Source: Paenibacillus sp. OK003 (GTDB taxonomy: Bacteria > Bacillota > Bacilli > Paenibacillales > Paenibacillaceae). Taken from it: DNA of 64,000 nucleotides. The position numbers and the translations under genes are program-made. The notes under the pieces are model-generated. The model made no database searches. It saw nothing but the letters and a program-made list of their open reading frames with translations, and was not told the origin of the DNA. Positions within the stretch are counted from its first letter, which is position 1. Each line of letters starts with the position of its first letter. Where the stretch lies: contig NZ_FOBD01000012.1 of NCBI RefSeq assembly GCF_900109515.1, forward strand, positions 62,001-126,000, in the 5' to 3' direction. Positions 55,371 through 63,525 of the stretch are shown here, piece after piece.

Positions 55371-56398
55371 ACTTGCAACTCCTCCACTGCTTTTGATTCT
55401 TGAGACGTATGAGACGCATTGCCACTCGCATCTTGGCCCGTAATGGTGAGAAACACTTCATCAAGTGTAGGTTTCTGGACACTCATCTCTGCCAGATCAA
55501 TGCCTGCGGAACGAAAGGCAATCAGCAGATCTGCTGCAATATTCGCATTTGCCATCGGTGCAGTAATCTTCCCCGCTTCCGCTGATACGCTGGATTCTGT
55601 TCGAAGGATCTGCTCTACAATCTGACGGGCGTGTTCAATCCGTGTCGGTTCCTGGATGCGCAGTTGAAGTGATGCAGTGCCAACGGAGGCTTTCAAATCA
55701 TCCACCGTACCTTCGGCCACGACATGGCCCTGATCAATTACCGCAACACGATCGGCCAACTGATCCGCTTCATCGAGATATTGTGTGGTCAGAAGCACCG
55801 TTGAACCCGTCTTGACCAACTGGCGAATGGTATTCCACATCTGTGCACGTGTCCGTGGGTCTAGTCCAGTTGTCGGTTCGTCCAAAAAGATCAGCGGCGG
55901 CTGAGCAATAAGGCTTGCTGCCAGATCCAGACGGCGCCGCATGCCTCCCGAGAACCCTTTGATTGGACGTTTCGCCGCCTCTGTCAAGCCGAACTCTTCG
56001 AGCAGCTCAGCAGTCTTGCGTTTCGCTTCTGCGCGGCCAAGACCGAGAAGCCGTGAAAATATCATCAAATTTTCGTTGGCACTAAGTGACTCGTCAACCG
56101 ATGCGTATTGTCCTGTAAGTCCAATTAATTGACGTACGATATGTGACTCCTTCACCACATCATGTCCAAATATTTTGGCTGATCCTCCATCAGGCCGAAG
56201 CAGCGTGCCCAGCATACGAATGGTTGTTGTTTTGCCTGCTCCATTCGGACCCAATACGCCGTAGATCGTGCCCGCCTTTACGTTCAGATTTACACCATCC
56301 ACTGCACGCTTATCTCCAAAGATTTTTACAAGCCCCTCTGCTTCAATGGCCCAATCTCCAAGTTCATTACCTGTTGCTCTTTGCTGTATGTTTGTCAA
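55367..56398 (-). CDS. ABC transporter ATPase (DrrA-like)
   Basis: 343 residues. Walker A GPNGAGKTTTI, Q-loop near LTGQYASVDESL, signature FSGGMRRRLD, Walker B LIFLDEPTTGLDPRTR, H-loop TTQYLDEAD, and a C-terminal DrrA-type domain ending with PTLDEVFLTITG. The TTG start at 56398 is well supported by GGGAGG 8 nt upstream. Site D of the shared direct repeat lies about 50 bp upstream, tying the transporter to the hydrolase regulon. Confidence 0.93.
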   Translation of the reverse strand: MTNIQQRATGNELGDWAIEAEGLVKIFGDKRAVDGVNLNVKAGTIYGVLGPNGAGKTTTIRMLGTLLRPDGGSAKIFGHDVVKESHIVRQLIGLTGQYASVDESLSANENLMIFSRLLGLGRAEAKRKTAELLEEFGLTEAAKRPIKGFSGGMRRRLDLAASLIAQPPLIFLDEPTTGLDPRTRAQMWNTIRQLVKTGSTVLLTTQYLDEADQLADRVAVIDQGHVVAEGTVDDLKASVGTASLQLRIQEPTRIEHARQIVEQILRTESSVSAEAGKITAPMANANIAADLLIAFRSAGIDLAEMSVQKPTLDEVFLTITGQDASGNASHTSQESKAVEELQV

Positions 56399-56443
56399 TT
56401 GTGGTTCCTCCCATATCGTTTATAGGGGAAGAATAACGTACTT

Positions 56444-56461
56444 TTATGAACTGAATATGAA
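56444..56461 (-). promoter_or_regulatory. OmpR-type direct repeat, site D (before drrA-like gene)
   Basis: Minus strand TTCATATTCAGTTCATAA: half-sites TTCATAT and TTCATAA 11 bp apart. The first 17 bases are identical to site B. Confidence 0.7.
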
Positions 56462-56703
56462 TGGAATCGGAACGTTTTCCATTTCAAATCACAAAACCCC
56501 ACCAAGGTCCAAATGGACATCAGCAGGGTTCGGATCGGATTTATCATTGGGAAAATATGAAATGCACATAAGGCCAGCAACCATTTGTTCCTGTAATTCA
56601 TTATTTTCATCTATAGTCACTAAAACATTTGCTTGCTTCGCTTTTAATTACAAAATATTTGTAACTATAGGCATACCTCTCCACTATTCTCGAGCCTTAT
56701 GTC

Positions 56704-56850
56704 TTACTCTCCCGATGGAATTTGAAGCGCATGATATACGATCCAATTCTCCATACCATCTGGTGACGTTGTGAAGCTATTGTGCCCTGTCGCATATACT
56801 CCATTTTCCGTACTCTTCCGAAAAAAAGGCTGCGGGGACTTGAATATACC
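56704..56850 (-). pseudogene. GH43 glycosidase remnant (C-terminal catalytic fragment)
   Basis: The minus-strand frame reads FKSPQPFFRKSTENGVYATG, then HNSFTTSPDGMENWIVYHA before a stop at 56704. This is the characteristic end of the GH43 beta-propeller (consensus ENGVYGPGHNSF-SPDG-E-WIVYHA). The preceding blades and the catalytic acids are missing; the frame upstream overlaps the end of the regulator gene without GH43 similarity. It is a relic of an arabinan/xylan enzyme. Confidence 0.75.
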
Positions 56851-56917
56851 TTCACCCTGCTCCAGATGAAACAAGTTCGGTTTAAAACGCTCGATAATCA
56901 CGAAAAATAAAGTACCG

Positions 56918-57877
56918 TTATTTGGTATATCTCGCATCTGTATCACCCGCATTCATCGTATACCTTACCTGCATCATAATGTTCTGTTCATGATCTCCGA
57001 ACTCATTGCCAAACAGGTTCATGCCTCCCTGATGCCTGGCATCCGGATGAATTCCAATGCGCAATCTTAACTTGGGTTTATCCTCCAGATGAAGATCTGA
57101 CAGGGACACATCCGAAATTTTCTCCTTGTCCAGCATGGTCTTGTTGCTGTCTACACGCCATTTTTTGAGAATTCCATATTGTGTGGAGCCATCAGACCAC
57201 CATGCCGGATTCAGTTTACCACGGCGGTCGCCCAAATCTCCGGGACTAGTCCACATTCCGATCTCAGTGCCATTCACCCAAACGGAAATATCCGAGGGCC
57301 AATCATTGTTATACGTCGCTACTTCAGAACAGATTTCCATGGACAAGTCCAAAGCTTCAATCGTTGCACCTTGCGGAATATCCATTGGAAGCAAATATTC
57401 CAGATAACCTTTGGCCAGCCAGATGATCTGGGCATCAATATGCTTGGGATGATAGAAGCTTGCCGGGTCGTCTTCCTTCAGAATCATGTCCTCCGTGCTC
57501 GCCATGCCGCATGTTGGCGCAACTTCACAGTCGCTGTAATGCCCTATCGGCATCTGAACTTCATAGACATTCGTATCCCGTGTAGGAAAAAAACTCACTC
57601 GATCCAGGGCAATATGAATATCATTATAATTGCGGCTGCAAACCTTCATGGCCCCGCGAGAGGCCGGAAGCATTTCCGTATGTATTAAATGGGCTGCCTC
57701 CAGCACCTTAATATGGTTGGCTACCGTTGATACGGGCAGGTTAAGTGCTTCGGCAATTTCGATAATGTTTAATTTATTGGCATTTAAAAGCTGGAGAATG
57801 TCAATCCGTGAACGAGTCGACAGGGCGTGGGTTACAGTTACCAGTTTTTCTGGGTCGTTAAAGCTGAGTTCCAGCAC
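56918..57877 (-). CDS. ArsR-type winged-helix regulator with C-terminal ligand domain
   Basis: 319 residues: an ArsR-like helix-turn-helix at about 8-75 (HALSTRSRIDILQLLNANKLNIIEIAEALNLPVSTVANHIKVLE) and a C-terminal beta-rich domain (about 90-319) with WLAKGYLEYLLPMDIPQGATIEALDLSMEICSE.. and WVNGTEIGMWTSPGDLGDRRG. This resembles regulators found beside plant-polysaccharide genes in Paenibacillus. The start is GTG 57877, 10 nt after AAAGGAG; the longer frame to 57952 lacks a site. The adjacent GH43 remnant was probably its target gene. Confidence 0.82.
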   Translation of the reverse strand: MLELSFNDPEKLVTVTHALSTRSRIDILQLLNANKLNIIEIAEALNLPVSTVANHIKVLEAAHLIHTEMLPASRGAMKVCSRNYNDIHIALDRVSFFPTRDTNVYEVQMPIGHYSDCEVAPTCGMASTEDMILKEDDPASFYHPKHIDAQIIWLAKGYLEYLLPMDIPQGATIEALDLSMEICSEVATYNNDWPSDISVWVNGTEIGMWTSPGDLGDRRGKLNPAWWSDGSTQYGILKKWRVDSNKTMLDKEKISDVSLSDLHLEDKPKLRLRIGIHPDARHQGGMNLFGNEFGDHEQNIMMQVRYTMNAGDTDARYTK

Positions 57878-58066
57878 GTATTTTGCTCTCCTTTGAAAAA
57901 GATTAATTAAAATAATTCTACTGAATAACCGCAATAAACACAATGTTGCCAAGCTTCACCCTGCTTTCGGAGGAATTCATTTGAGAACATTTTCCACGTA
58001 ATCTTTCTTATAGTAAAGGCAATGAATAAAAGTAATCTGCATTTCTTGTGAAAGGAAGAGTTATAC

Positions 58067-58342
58067 GTGATAAGTGAACTCAATAGCTGGATCAGGCATA
58101 TTGCTTCTAACTATATATTGATTATTGCGGCAGCTGTTATTTTCTTCGCGATTAAGGCTGTAATTGGATTCTATACCTACAAGCATTACAACAAACAATT
58201 GGACCATCTGCACGATAAAGTCGATCTGCTCATCAAGGAACAGCAGCTTCTCGCCCAGCAGTTTTCCGTTCCTCATGGAAACAGAGATATGACGCAAAAA
58301 GAAGACCACTTCGAGTCTTCATCGCAACCTCCTCTAATGTGA
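58067..58342 (+). CDS. Small single-span membrane protein (unrecognised)
   Basis: 91 residues: one transmembrane helix (about 15-36, YILIIAAAVIFFAIKAVIGF) followed by a short helical, possibly coiled-coil stretch (YNKQLDHLHDKVDLLIKEQQLLAQQ) and a polar tail. GTG 58067 has AAAGGAAGAG 6 nt upstream, which supports translation. It is monocistronic with a terminator 90 bp downstream. No function can be assigned. Confidence 0.7.
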   Translation: MISELNSWIRHIASNYILIIAAAVIFFAIKAVIGFYTYKHYNKQLDHLHDKVDLLIKEQQLLAQQFSVPHGNRDMTQKEDHFESSSQPPLM

Positions 58343-58427
58343 TCTTCTCTTATAATATGGTATGGTTACTGCGGTAAATCTCTCTCTACTCTGTTACATA
58401 AACAGCTCAATATAACTTGAACGTTAT

Positions 58428-58474
58428 AAAAGCCGTAGATCGGATGTAGTTAAACATCCAATTACGGCTTTTTT
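58428..58474. terminator. Bidirectional terminator between the small membrane protein and P450
   Basis: AAAAGCCGTA pairs with TACGGCTTTT, with an inner GGATGT/ACATCC stem, followed by a T-run; suits the convergent genes on both sides. Confidence 0.85.
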
Positions 58475-58505
58475 GTATTCACTTTATGATACGAGTCTCT
58501 TTCTC

Positions 58506-59738
58506 TTAATGCACAATCTTCACAGGCAAGTGCGTCAGAGATTGGCCTGGAGCCGAGACGGTAAGGTTGTTTTCCAAATCAAATGATTCAACCGATTCGA
58601 TGAAAGGCACCCTTTCTACAAATGCGGTCAAAGCAACACTCAATTCCATTCTCGCCAGAGGAGCACCCAGACAGAAATGTGGACCATTCCCAAAGGTAAG
58701 GTGCTTTTTGTTATTGGGACGGTGAATGTTTAAGTCGAACGGATTTTCAAATACGGTATCATCCATATTCGCCGCACTCATCCAGGAAATGACGACATCC
58801 CCTTTTTTCAATTCTACACCCAACAGATTATTATCCTTCTTCACGGTCCGGTGCCGCTTGGCGTTATGGAAGCGATAACGAAGCATCTCTTCCACGGCAA
58901 GTGGGATCAGCTCAGGGTTCTCTCGTAATTGCACATACAAGTTGGGGTCATCATATAGAAATGAATAAAATGTACTGGATACCATGTGACTGGTTGTTTC
59001 GATACCCGCCCCGAGCAAAAGCATTGTGGTTCGAACAACCTCATCATCGGAAAACTTCTCGCCGTCCACATCGACTTTCAACAGATCCGTAATGATATCA
59101 TCGCCAGGCTGAGTACGTTTCTGAACGACAATAGGGTACAGGAATTGGTAATACTCCTGCGCTGCGGCCTGCTTTTTCTTTTCCATTGCCTCTGCATCTT
59201 CTCTATTGGCGGGTTGAAACAGAATATCTACCCAGCTTTTGAAGCGATGGCTGTCCGTGAGCGGAATGCCCAACAAATCAGACATAACCATGGAAGGTAA
59301 TGGTGCTGCGAGTGCCTGTACGATGTCGATCGTTGTATTGAGCTCGATATCCTCCACCAGCTGCTTCGCAATGTTCCGAATCCGAGGCTCCCAATTTTTC
59401 AAGCTGCGGGGTGTAAAAGCAGCAGAGAGCAACGAACGGCTTTTTTGATGACGCGGAGGATCTATACTCGAAATATTCATTTTGTCCGGCGGTGTGCCTT
59501 CCTTGTTTTTAGCTCCAACTGAAATGGTTGTTCTTGAGCCTTCGGATGAAAAATATTCATGATTGCTTAGTACCTGCTTGACATCGTCATATCTGAACAC
59601 ATTCCAGGTATCCGTATCCTCATGATAGTAGATTGGTTTCTCCGACAACATTTTCCGAAACCAGTGAAGAGGAAAAAACTCTTCCGATCTGGACTGGAAA
59701 TTGGTTATATCGTGAACACGTATCACTTCTTTGTACAT
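58506..59738 (-). CDS. Cytochrome P450 (CYP109-like)
   Basis: 410 residues, soluble. Seen: IDPPRHQKSRSLLSAAFTPR in the C-helix, the I-helix oxygen-activation motif LLGAGIETTSH, ExxR in VEEMLRYR, and the heme ligand loop FGNGPHFCLGAPLAR. Overall similarity resembles CYP109B1 (YjiB), a broad hydroxylase of terpenes, fatty acids and steroids. ATG 59738 and GTG 59747 are both possible. It lies 20 bp after a short ORF in the same direction. Redox partners are not encoded nearby. Confidence 0.92.
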   Translation of the reverse strand: MYKEVIRVHDITNFQSRSEEFFPLHWFRKMLSEKPIYYHEDTDTWNVFRYDDVKQVLSNHEYFSSEGSRTTISVGAKNKEGTPPDKMNISSIDPPRHQKSRSLLSAAFTPRSLKNWEPRIRNIAKQLVEDIELNTTIDIVQALAAPLPSMVMSDLLGIPLTDSHRFKSWVDILFQPANREDAEAMEKKKQAAAQEYYQFLYPIVVQKRTQPGDDIITDLLKVDVDGEKFSDDEVVRTTMLLLGAGIETTSHMVSSTFYSFLYDDPNLYVQLRENPELIPLAVEEMLRYRFHNAKRHRTVKKDNNLLGVELKKGDVVISWMSAANMDDTVFENPFDLNIHRPNNKKHLTFGNGPHFCLGAPLARMELSVALTAFVERVPFIESVESFDLENNLTVSAPGQSLTHLPVKIVH

Positions 59739-59758
59739 CCAGTACACCGCCTCTCGAA

Positions 59759-59918
59759 CTATTTTGTTCCATTGGAAAGAGGGATTTCGTCCATGCCTCT
59801 GATCATCACGCCCTGGCTTAACTCTTCATAGACAGGAAACAGACGGATTACAAATGAATTCGGAGTTAAGAAAATTTACCTTGGTGCGGATTGACTTTAG
59901 CTGCGGATTATCGGTCAC
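59759..59918 (-). pseudogene. Short ORF before the P450, possibly frameshifted
   Basis: GTG 59918 follows AGGAGG by 7 nt and reads TDNPQLKSIRTKV, stopping after 30 codons at 59826. From GTAAATTTT (about 59878) the +1 frame continues IFLTPNSFVIRLFPVYEEL, then SQGVMIRGMDEIPLSNGTK, to a stop at 59759, 20 bp before the P450. Removing one A would give a 52-residue product. Not recognised; it could be a real 30-residue peptide, a frameshifted 52-residue gene, or chance. Confidence 0.35.
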
Positions 59919-59973
59919 CTTCATTCCTCCTTTGGTTGGCACATGAATTGACAGTTCAGCGCACAACCAATTT

Positions 59974-60062
59974 TATACTAACCGTATATTATTTGGAATG
60001 AATCTTTCGAACCAAATTCATAATTTGGATAATTCAAGGTGTTTTTTTATACTGTTAGTATA
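59974..60062. promoter_or_regulatory. Two matching 15-bp palindromes between the P450 and the membrane-protein gene
   Basis: TATACTAACCGTATA (59974-59988) and TATACTGTTAGTATA (60048-60062) are TATAC-N5-GTATA palindromes; in opposite orientation they differ by one base. They lie 74 bp apart in the divergent region, fitting a shared repressor of both transcripts. No regulator gene for them is evident. The rest of the 59919-60308 gap shows nothing supportable. Confidence 0.55.
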
Positions 60063-60308
60063 TTTAATAACGAGAATAAAGAAGGAATCTGCAGTAGATC
60101 CATTTTTCGCCGATCGGGAAGCAAGGGTTATGTACATTGGGGCAAAATAAACAAACTCAAGAAATGTAAACATCATTTATACAGGATTACAACCAGGCAG
60201 GGAGCAACATGTCTAAACCTCATATGTGGACCATATGGTTTACTATGGTATGCTTGAACACTAGACTCATTGTTTGCACATCGGGGTTACACGTTCGGGA
60301 GGGATACA

Positions 60309-60968
60309 GTGAATTGGATACGTCCAGTGAATAGAGGAGAATCTGTTTTTAAAGTTAAAAATAATCGCATTATCTACTTTGCAAAATTATCTATTCCACT
60401 TAATGCCCTTATCGCAGTTGGAAAAATACTTTTGGGAATCTTCTCGCTCTCCTTCTTTTTATGCATTAACGCCTTTTATAATATCGGCATCGCTGTTGCC
60501 AAGTATTACGCAGCAAAAGCACATGAGGACTCGAATCTTGATGATTCCAGCCCGGAGGAAATCTTGAAAAAACAATACGCTGCATATCGATTTATAGGCA
60601 ATATAGTACTCGCTTCAAGTGTGGTCTACATCATCTATTGCAGCAAGTTATTATTCGTTACAGGCAGCAGGACGCATTATCCTCAATATGTCGCCTTCAT
60701 CATAGCTGCCGTTACTTTTACCGAAATCGCGGTTTCTCTTGGGGGCGCCATTATGGCGAGACGAAATAATGAGCCGGTCATCGAAGCCATCAAACTGACG
60801 AACTTCTCCTCATCATTGATCTCACTTTCATTAACACAAACTGCGATCATGTCATTTTCCTACAAAGGAGATCCTACCTTTTACAATGGACTGTCAGGCA
60901 TCATTTTTGGTGCTCTGGCAGCACTCATCGGGCTGTATATGATATTACGAACTCCAACAGGAGATTAG
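60309..60968 (+). CDS. Membrane protein of unknown function
   Basis: 219 residues with about five hydrophobic segments (IPLNALIAVGKILLGIFSLSFFL, IGNIVLASSVVYIIY, YVAFIIAAVTFTEIAVSLGGAIM, FSSSLISLSLTQTAIM, FGALAALIGLYMIL) and charged N- and C-termini. GTG 60309 follows GGGAGGG by 5 nt, the only good ribosome site. It ends at a clear terminator. Not recognised; divergent from the P450 unit and sharing twin palindromes with it. Confidence 0.75.
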   Translation: MNWIRPVNRGESVFKVKNNRIIYFAKLSIPLNALIAVGKILLGIFSLSFFLCINAFYNIGIAVAKYYAAKAHEDSNLDDSSPEEILKKQYAAYRFIGNIVLASSVVYIIYCSKLLFVTGSRTHYPQYVAFIIAAVTFTEIAVSLGGAIMARRNNEPVIEAIKLTNFSSSLISLSLTQTAIMSFSYKGDPTFYNGLSGIIFGALAALIGLYMILRTPTGD

Positions 60969-60991
60969 CCACGTTATAATCTGTTGAAAAG

Positions 60992-61034
60992 ACATCTGCG
61001 TATAGTTGAGCCTGACTATACCGGATGTTTTTTT
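60992..61034 (+). terminator. Terminator of the unknown membrane-protein gene
   Basis: ACATC..GTATAGT pairs with ACTATAC..GGATGT around a 7-bp loop, then TTTTTTTG. Confidence 0.8.
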
Positions 61035-61035
61035 G

Positions 61036-61641
61036 TTAAATCAAGTCATTGTACGAATACGCTCGAATTAAAGAGAACTGTTTGGCAAGAAAATGCGGTG
61101 CATAAGGCATGTCATTGCGAAGCCACGATACAATGGTGCCAATCAGGGCTGAGGAACTGTACCAGATGGCAATCTCCTTATGAATACCCGCTTGTGAAAG
61201 AGAGCTCCCCAGCTCCAAGCTTTCGATCTTGGCTGAAACGAGTTTTGTTAGCAATTTCAATAGTCTCTCCGTAAAAATAGGTGTTCGTCTGGACGCGAGA
61301 ACGACGCGATAGAATTTGGAATGGTCAGCAAAGTGTTCAAGCAATTTCACTAGTACTGGCCAACCATCATCTTTGGCGGCATCCTCAAATTGAGGAGCAT
61401 GTTCGTCCACAATCCGTTCAATGTGCTCAATCATCTCATCCGCCATTTTCTCCATCATGTCTGTGATGTCCCGATAATGCAAATAGAAGGTCACGCGGTT
61501 GATCGTCGCTCGTTCTGCAATTCGATTGACGGATAATTTCTCGATGTCCATTTCCTGCAAAAGATCTACAAAAGCATCACGAATCAACTGTCTTGTGCGA
61601 AGTATACGAGGATCAGTGGCAGATTTCTTATCGTTTTTCAT
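61036..61641 (-). CDS. TetR/AcrR-family transcriptional regulator
   Basis: 201 residues: helix-turn-helix at about 14-60 (TRQLIRDAFVDLLQEMDIEKLSVNRIAERATINRVTFYLHYRD) and a TetR_C-type C-terminal domain (FYRVVLASRRTPIFTERLL, WYSSSALIGTIVSWLRNDMPYAP). It is divergent from an EmrB-type efflux gene, with a palindrome between, so it is probably the repressor of that pump. Confidence 0.92.
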   Translation of the reverse strand: MKNDKKSATDPRILRTRQLIRDAFVDLLQEMDIEKLSVNRIAERATINRVTFYLHYRDITDMMEKMADEMIEHIERIVDEHAPQFEDAAKDDGWPVLVKLLEHFADHSKFYRVVLASRRTPIFTERLLKLLTKLVSAKIESLELGSSLSQAGIHKEIAIWYSSSALIGTIVSWLRNDMPYAPHFLAKQFSLIRAYSYNDLI

Positions 61642-61762
61642 GCAAAATCACTCCTCAAATTTTAAAAATTACAATTTTAAATGATCAGTCGTTTATTTCC
61701 GTATTAGGCGACATATTTTATTAATCCGTAAAATAAGCAACGAAAATACCCAAAATCGTAAA

Positions 61763-61826
61763 TTGTAATCTGCGGGAATATGTATATAATTCAATAAATA
61801 CAATGTAAACTATACAACACGTTGTA
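61763..61826 (+). promoter_or_regulatory. Promoter and TetR operator of the efflux gene
   Basis: TTGTAA (61763-61768), 16 bp, TATAAT (61785-61790). TACAAC-AC-GTTGTA (61813-61826), a perfect 6-2-6 palindrome, lies just after the expected transcription start. Confidence 0.65.
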
Positions 61827-61862
61827 AATTTAGTCACGTGTAGATTGAAAGGATGGAATGGA

Positions 61863-63362
61863 TTGAGTCAGGCTAGATTAAAAGAAAGAGATGACGTAAA
61901 AAAGGGCCCCATACTGTTTGTTATGATTTTGGGTGCATTTCTTGCCACATTGAACCAAACCGTTATGAGTGTGGCAACTCCGGAGCTGATGGGTGATTTT
62001 AATATCTCAGCAGCAACAGCCCAATGGTTTACGACAGGCTACATGCTGGTGAATGGTGTACTCATTCCCATCACGGCCTATTTCATGCAACGCTTTTCGA
62101 CAAGGCAATTATTTCAAGCTTCGATGTTTATTTTCCTCATCGGTACGATTATATCTGCCCTTGCGAGTAACTTCGGTACACTGTTGACTGGACGTATGGT
62201 TCAAGCAGCCGGTGCCGGTATTATCATGCCATTGTTAATGCATGTCATTCTTACCTTGTTCACTCCTGAGAAAAGGGGCGCCGCGATGGGCATGGTCGGC
62301 TTTGCCATCATTTTCGCTCCAGCGATTGGGCCAACCCTTGCTGGTTATATTCTTGAGAACTACACATGGCAAACGATGTTTTACGGGATGATCCCACTAA
62401 CCGTTATTGTTATTGGTTTTGCGTTTGTATATCTCAAAAATGTATCGGAACGAGTCAATCTCAAGTTCGACACACTCAGCGTAATGCTGTCCACGATTGG
62501 ATTCGGCGCATTGCTGTATGGCTTCAGCCGGGCAGGAAGTCTGGGATGGTCAAGCGCAGAAGTCATCATATGCCTTGCAGCAGGAGTTATTGCTCTTGGA
62601 CTGTTCACATGGAGACAGCTCGCGTCTGCAAATCCGCTGCTCGATCTGCGGGCTTTCAAGTATAATATGTTCTCTCTGACCACGATCATTAATATCGCGA
62701 TCACGATGATCATGTATGCTGATATGATGTTGCTTCCTTTATACCTCCAAAATGCACGGGGTTACACGGCATTGGAGTCCGGGTTATTATTGCTTCCAGG
62801 AGCGCTTGTCATGGGCTTCCTGATGCCAATAACGGGCAGATTGTTTGACCGGTTTGGCGCAAAATGGCTGGCGATTATCGGGATGGTTATCACGATCGTA
62901 ACCACGATCGGGTTCATCGATCTAACCGATTCTACCAGCTATACCTACCTTGTATTGATGTCAACAGGTCGTCGGATTGGTATGGCCCTGCTCATGATGC
63001 CAATCCAAACGGCAGGTTTGAATCAACTGCCACCACGACTAGGACCACACGGTACAGCGATATCCAATACCGTCAGACAAGTAGCTGGCGCTGTGGGTAC
63101 TTCATTGCTCGTAAGTGTAATGACCAGTCGCACAACGGCACATGTACAGGATATGGTGGCAACGGGCGCAGCCAAAGGTTTAACCCAGCAGCAATTGGGA
63201 ATGGAATCCATGATCCAGGGAATTAATGATGCTTACGTTGTCATTATCGGCATTGCCGTTCTTGGATTGCTCCTTTCCTTCTTCATCAAACGTACCAAAC
63301 AAGCGACGGAGGAAGACTCCAAACAGCCTGTAAGACAAAAAGTCTCGATGAATACAAATTAA
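61863..63362 (+). CDS. MFS drug efflux transporter, DHA2/EmrB-QacA type
   Basis: 499 residues with about 14 membrane helices. Seen: FLATLNQTVMSVATPELM in helix 1 (motif D1-like), QWFTTGYMLVNGVLIPI, LLTGRMVQAAGAGIIMPLL (motif B) and GFAIIFAPAIGPTLAGYI (motif C of drug/H+ antiporters). TTG 61863, behind AAAGGATGG, is preferred over TTG 61845. It is divergent from a TetR repressor. The drug substrate is unknown. Confidence 0.93.
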   Translation: MSQARLKERDDVKKGPILFVMILGAFLATLNQTVMSVATPELMGDFNISAATAQWFTTGYMLVNGVLIPITAYFMQRFSTRQLFQASMFIFLIGTIISALASNFGTLLTGRMVQAAGAGIIMPLLMHVILTLFTPEKRGAAMGMVGFAIIFAPAIGPTLAGYILENYTWQTMFYGMIPLTVIVIGFAFVYLKNVSERVNLKFDTLSVMLSTIGFGALLYGFSRAGSLGWSSAEVIICLAAGVIALGLFTWRQLASANPLLDLRAFKYNMFSLTTIINIAITMIMYADMMLLPLYLQNARGYTALESGLLLLPGALVMGFLMPITGRLFDRFGAKWLAIIGMVITIVTTIGFIDLTDSTSYTYLVLMSTGRRIGMALLMMPIQTAGLNQLPPRLGPHGTAISNTVRQVAGAVGTSLLVSVMTSRTTAHVQDMVATGAAKGLTQQQLGMESMIQGINDAYVVIIGIAVLGLLLSFFIKRTKQATEEDSKQPVRQKVSMNTN

Positions 63363-63412
63363 GAGCAATATTTACATGAATTACATCATGTAGAGCCTAT
63401 TGTATCTTATAT

Positions 63413-63464
63413 AAAAAGCGGCAGATCAGGACACTAAGCTTTACGTCCAATCTGCCGCTTTTTT
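63413..63464. terminator. Bidirectional terminator after the efflux gene
   Basis: AAAAAGCGGCAGAT..GGAC pairs with GTCC..ATCTGCCGCTTTTT between convergent genes. Confidence 0.9.
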
Positions 63465-63525
63465 GTGGTGTATTACATAATATAAATGAACAATTTGCCT
63501 GCACACGTAAGTAAGAACAGCTGCG

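Noticed and set aside
56495-56530. Possible terminator after the GH43 remnant
   Set aside because: Stem is interrupted by many mismatches and has only a short T-run.
60039-60257. 72-codon open frame before the unknown membrane-protein gene
   Set aside because: No ribosome site or similarity; it overlaps the palindromic operator region.
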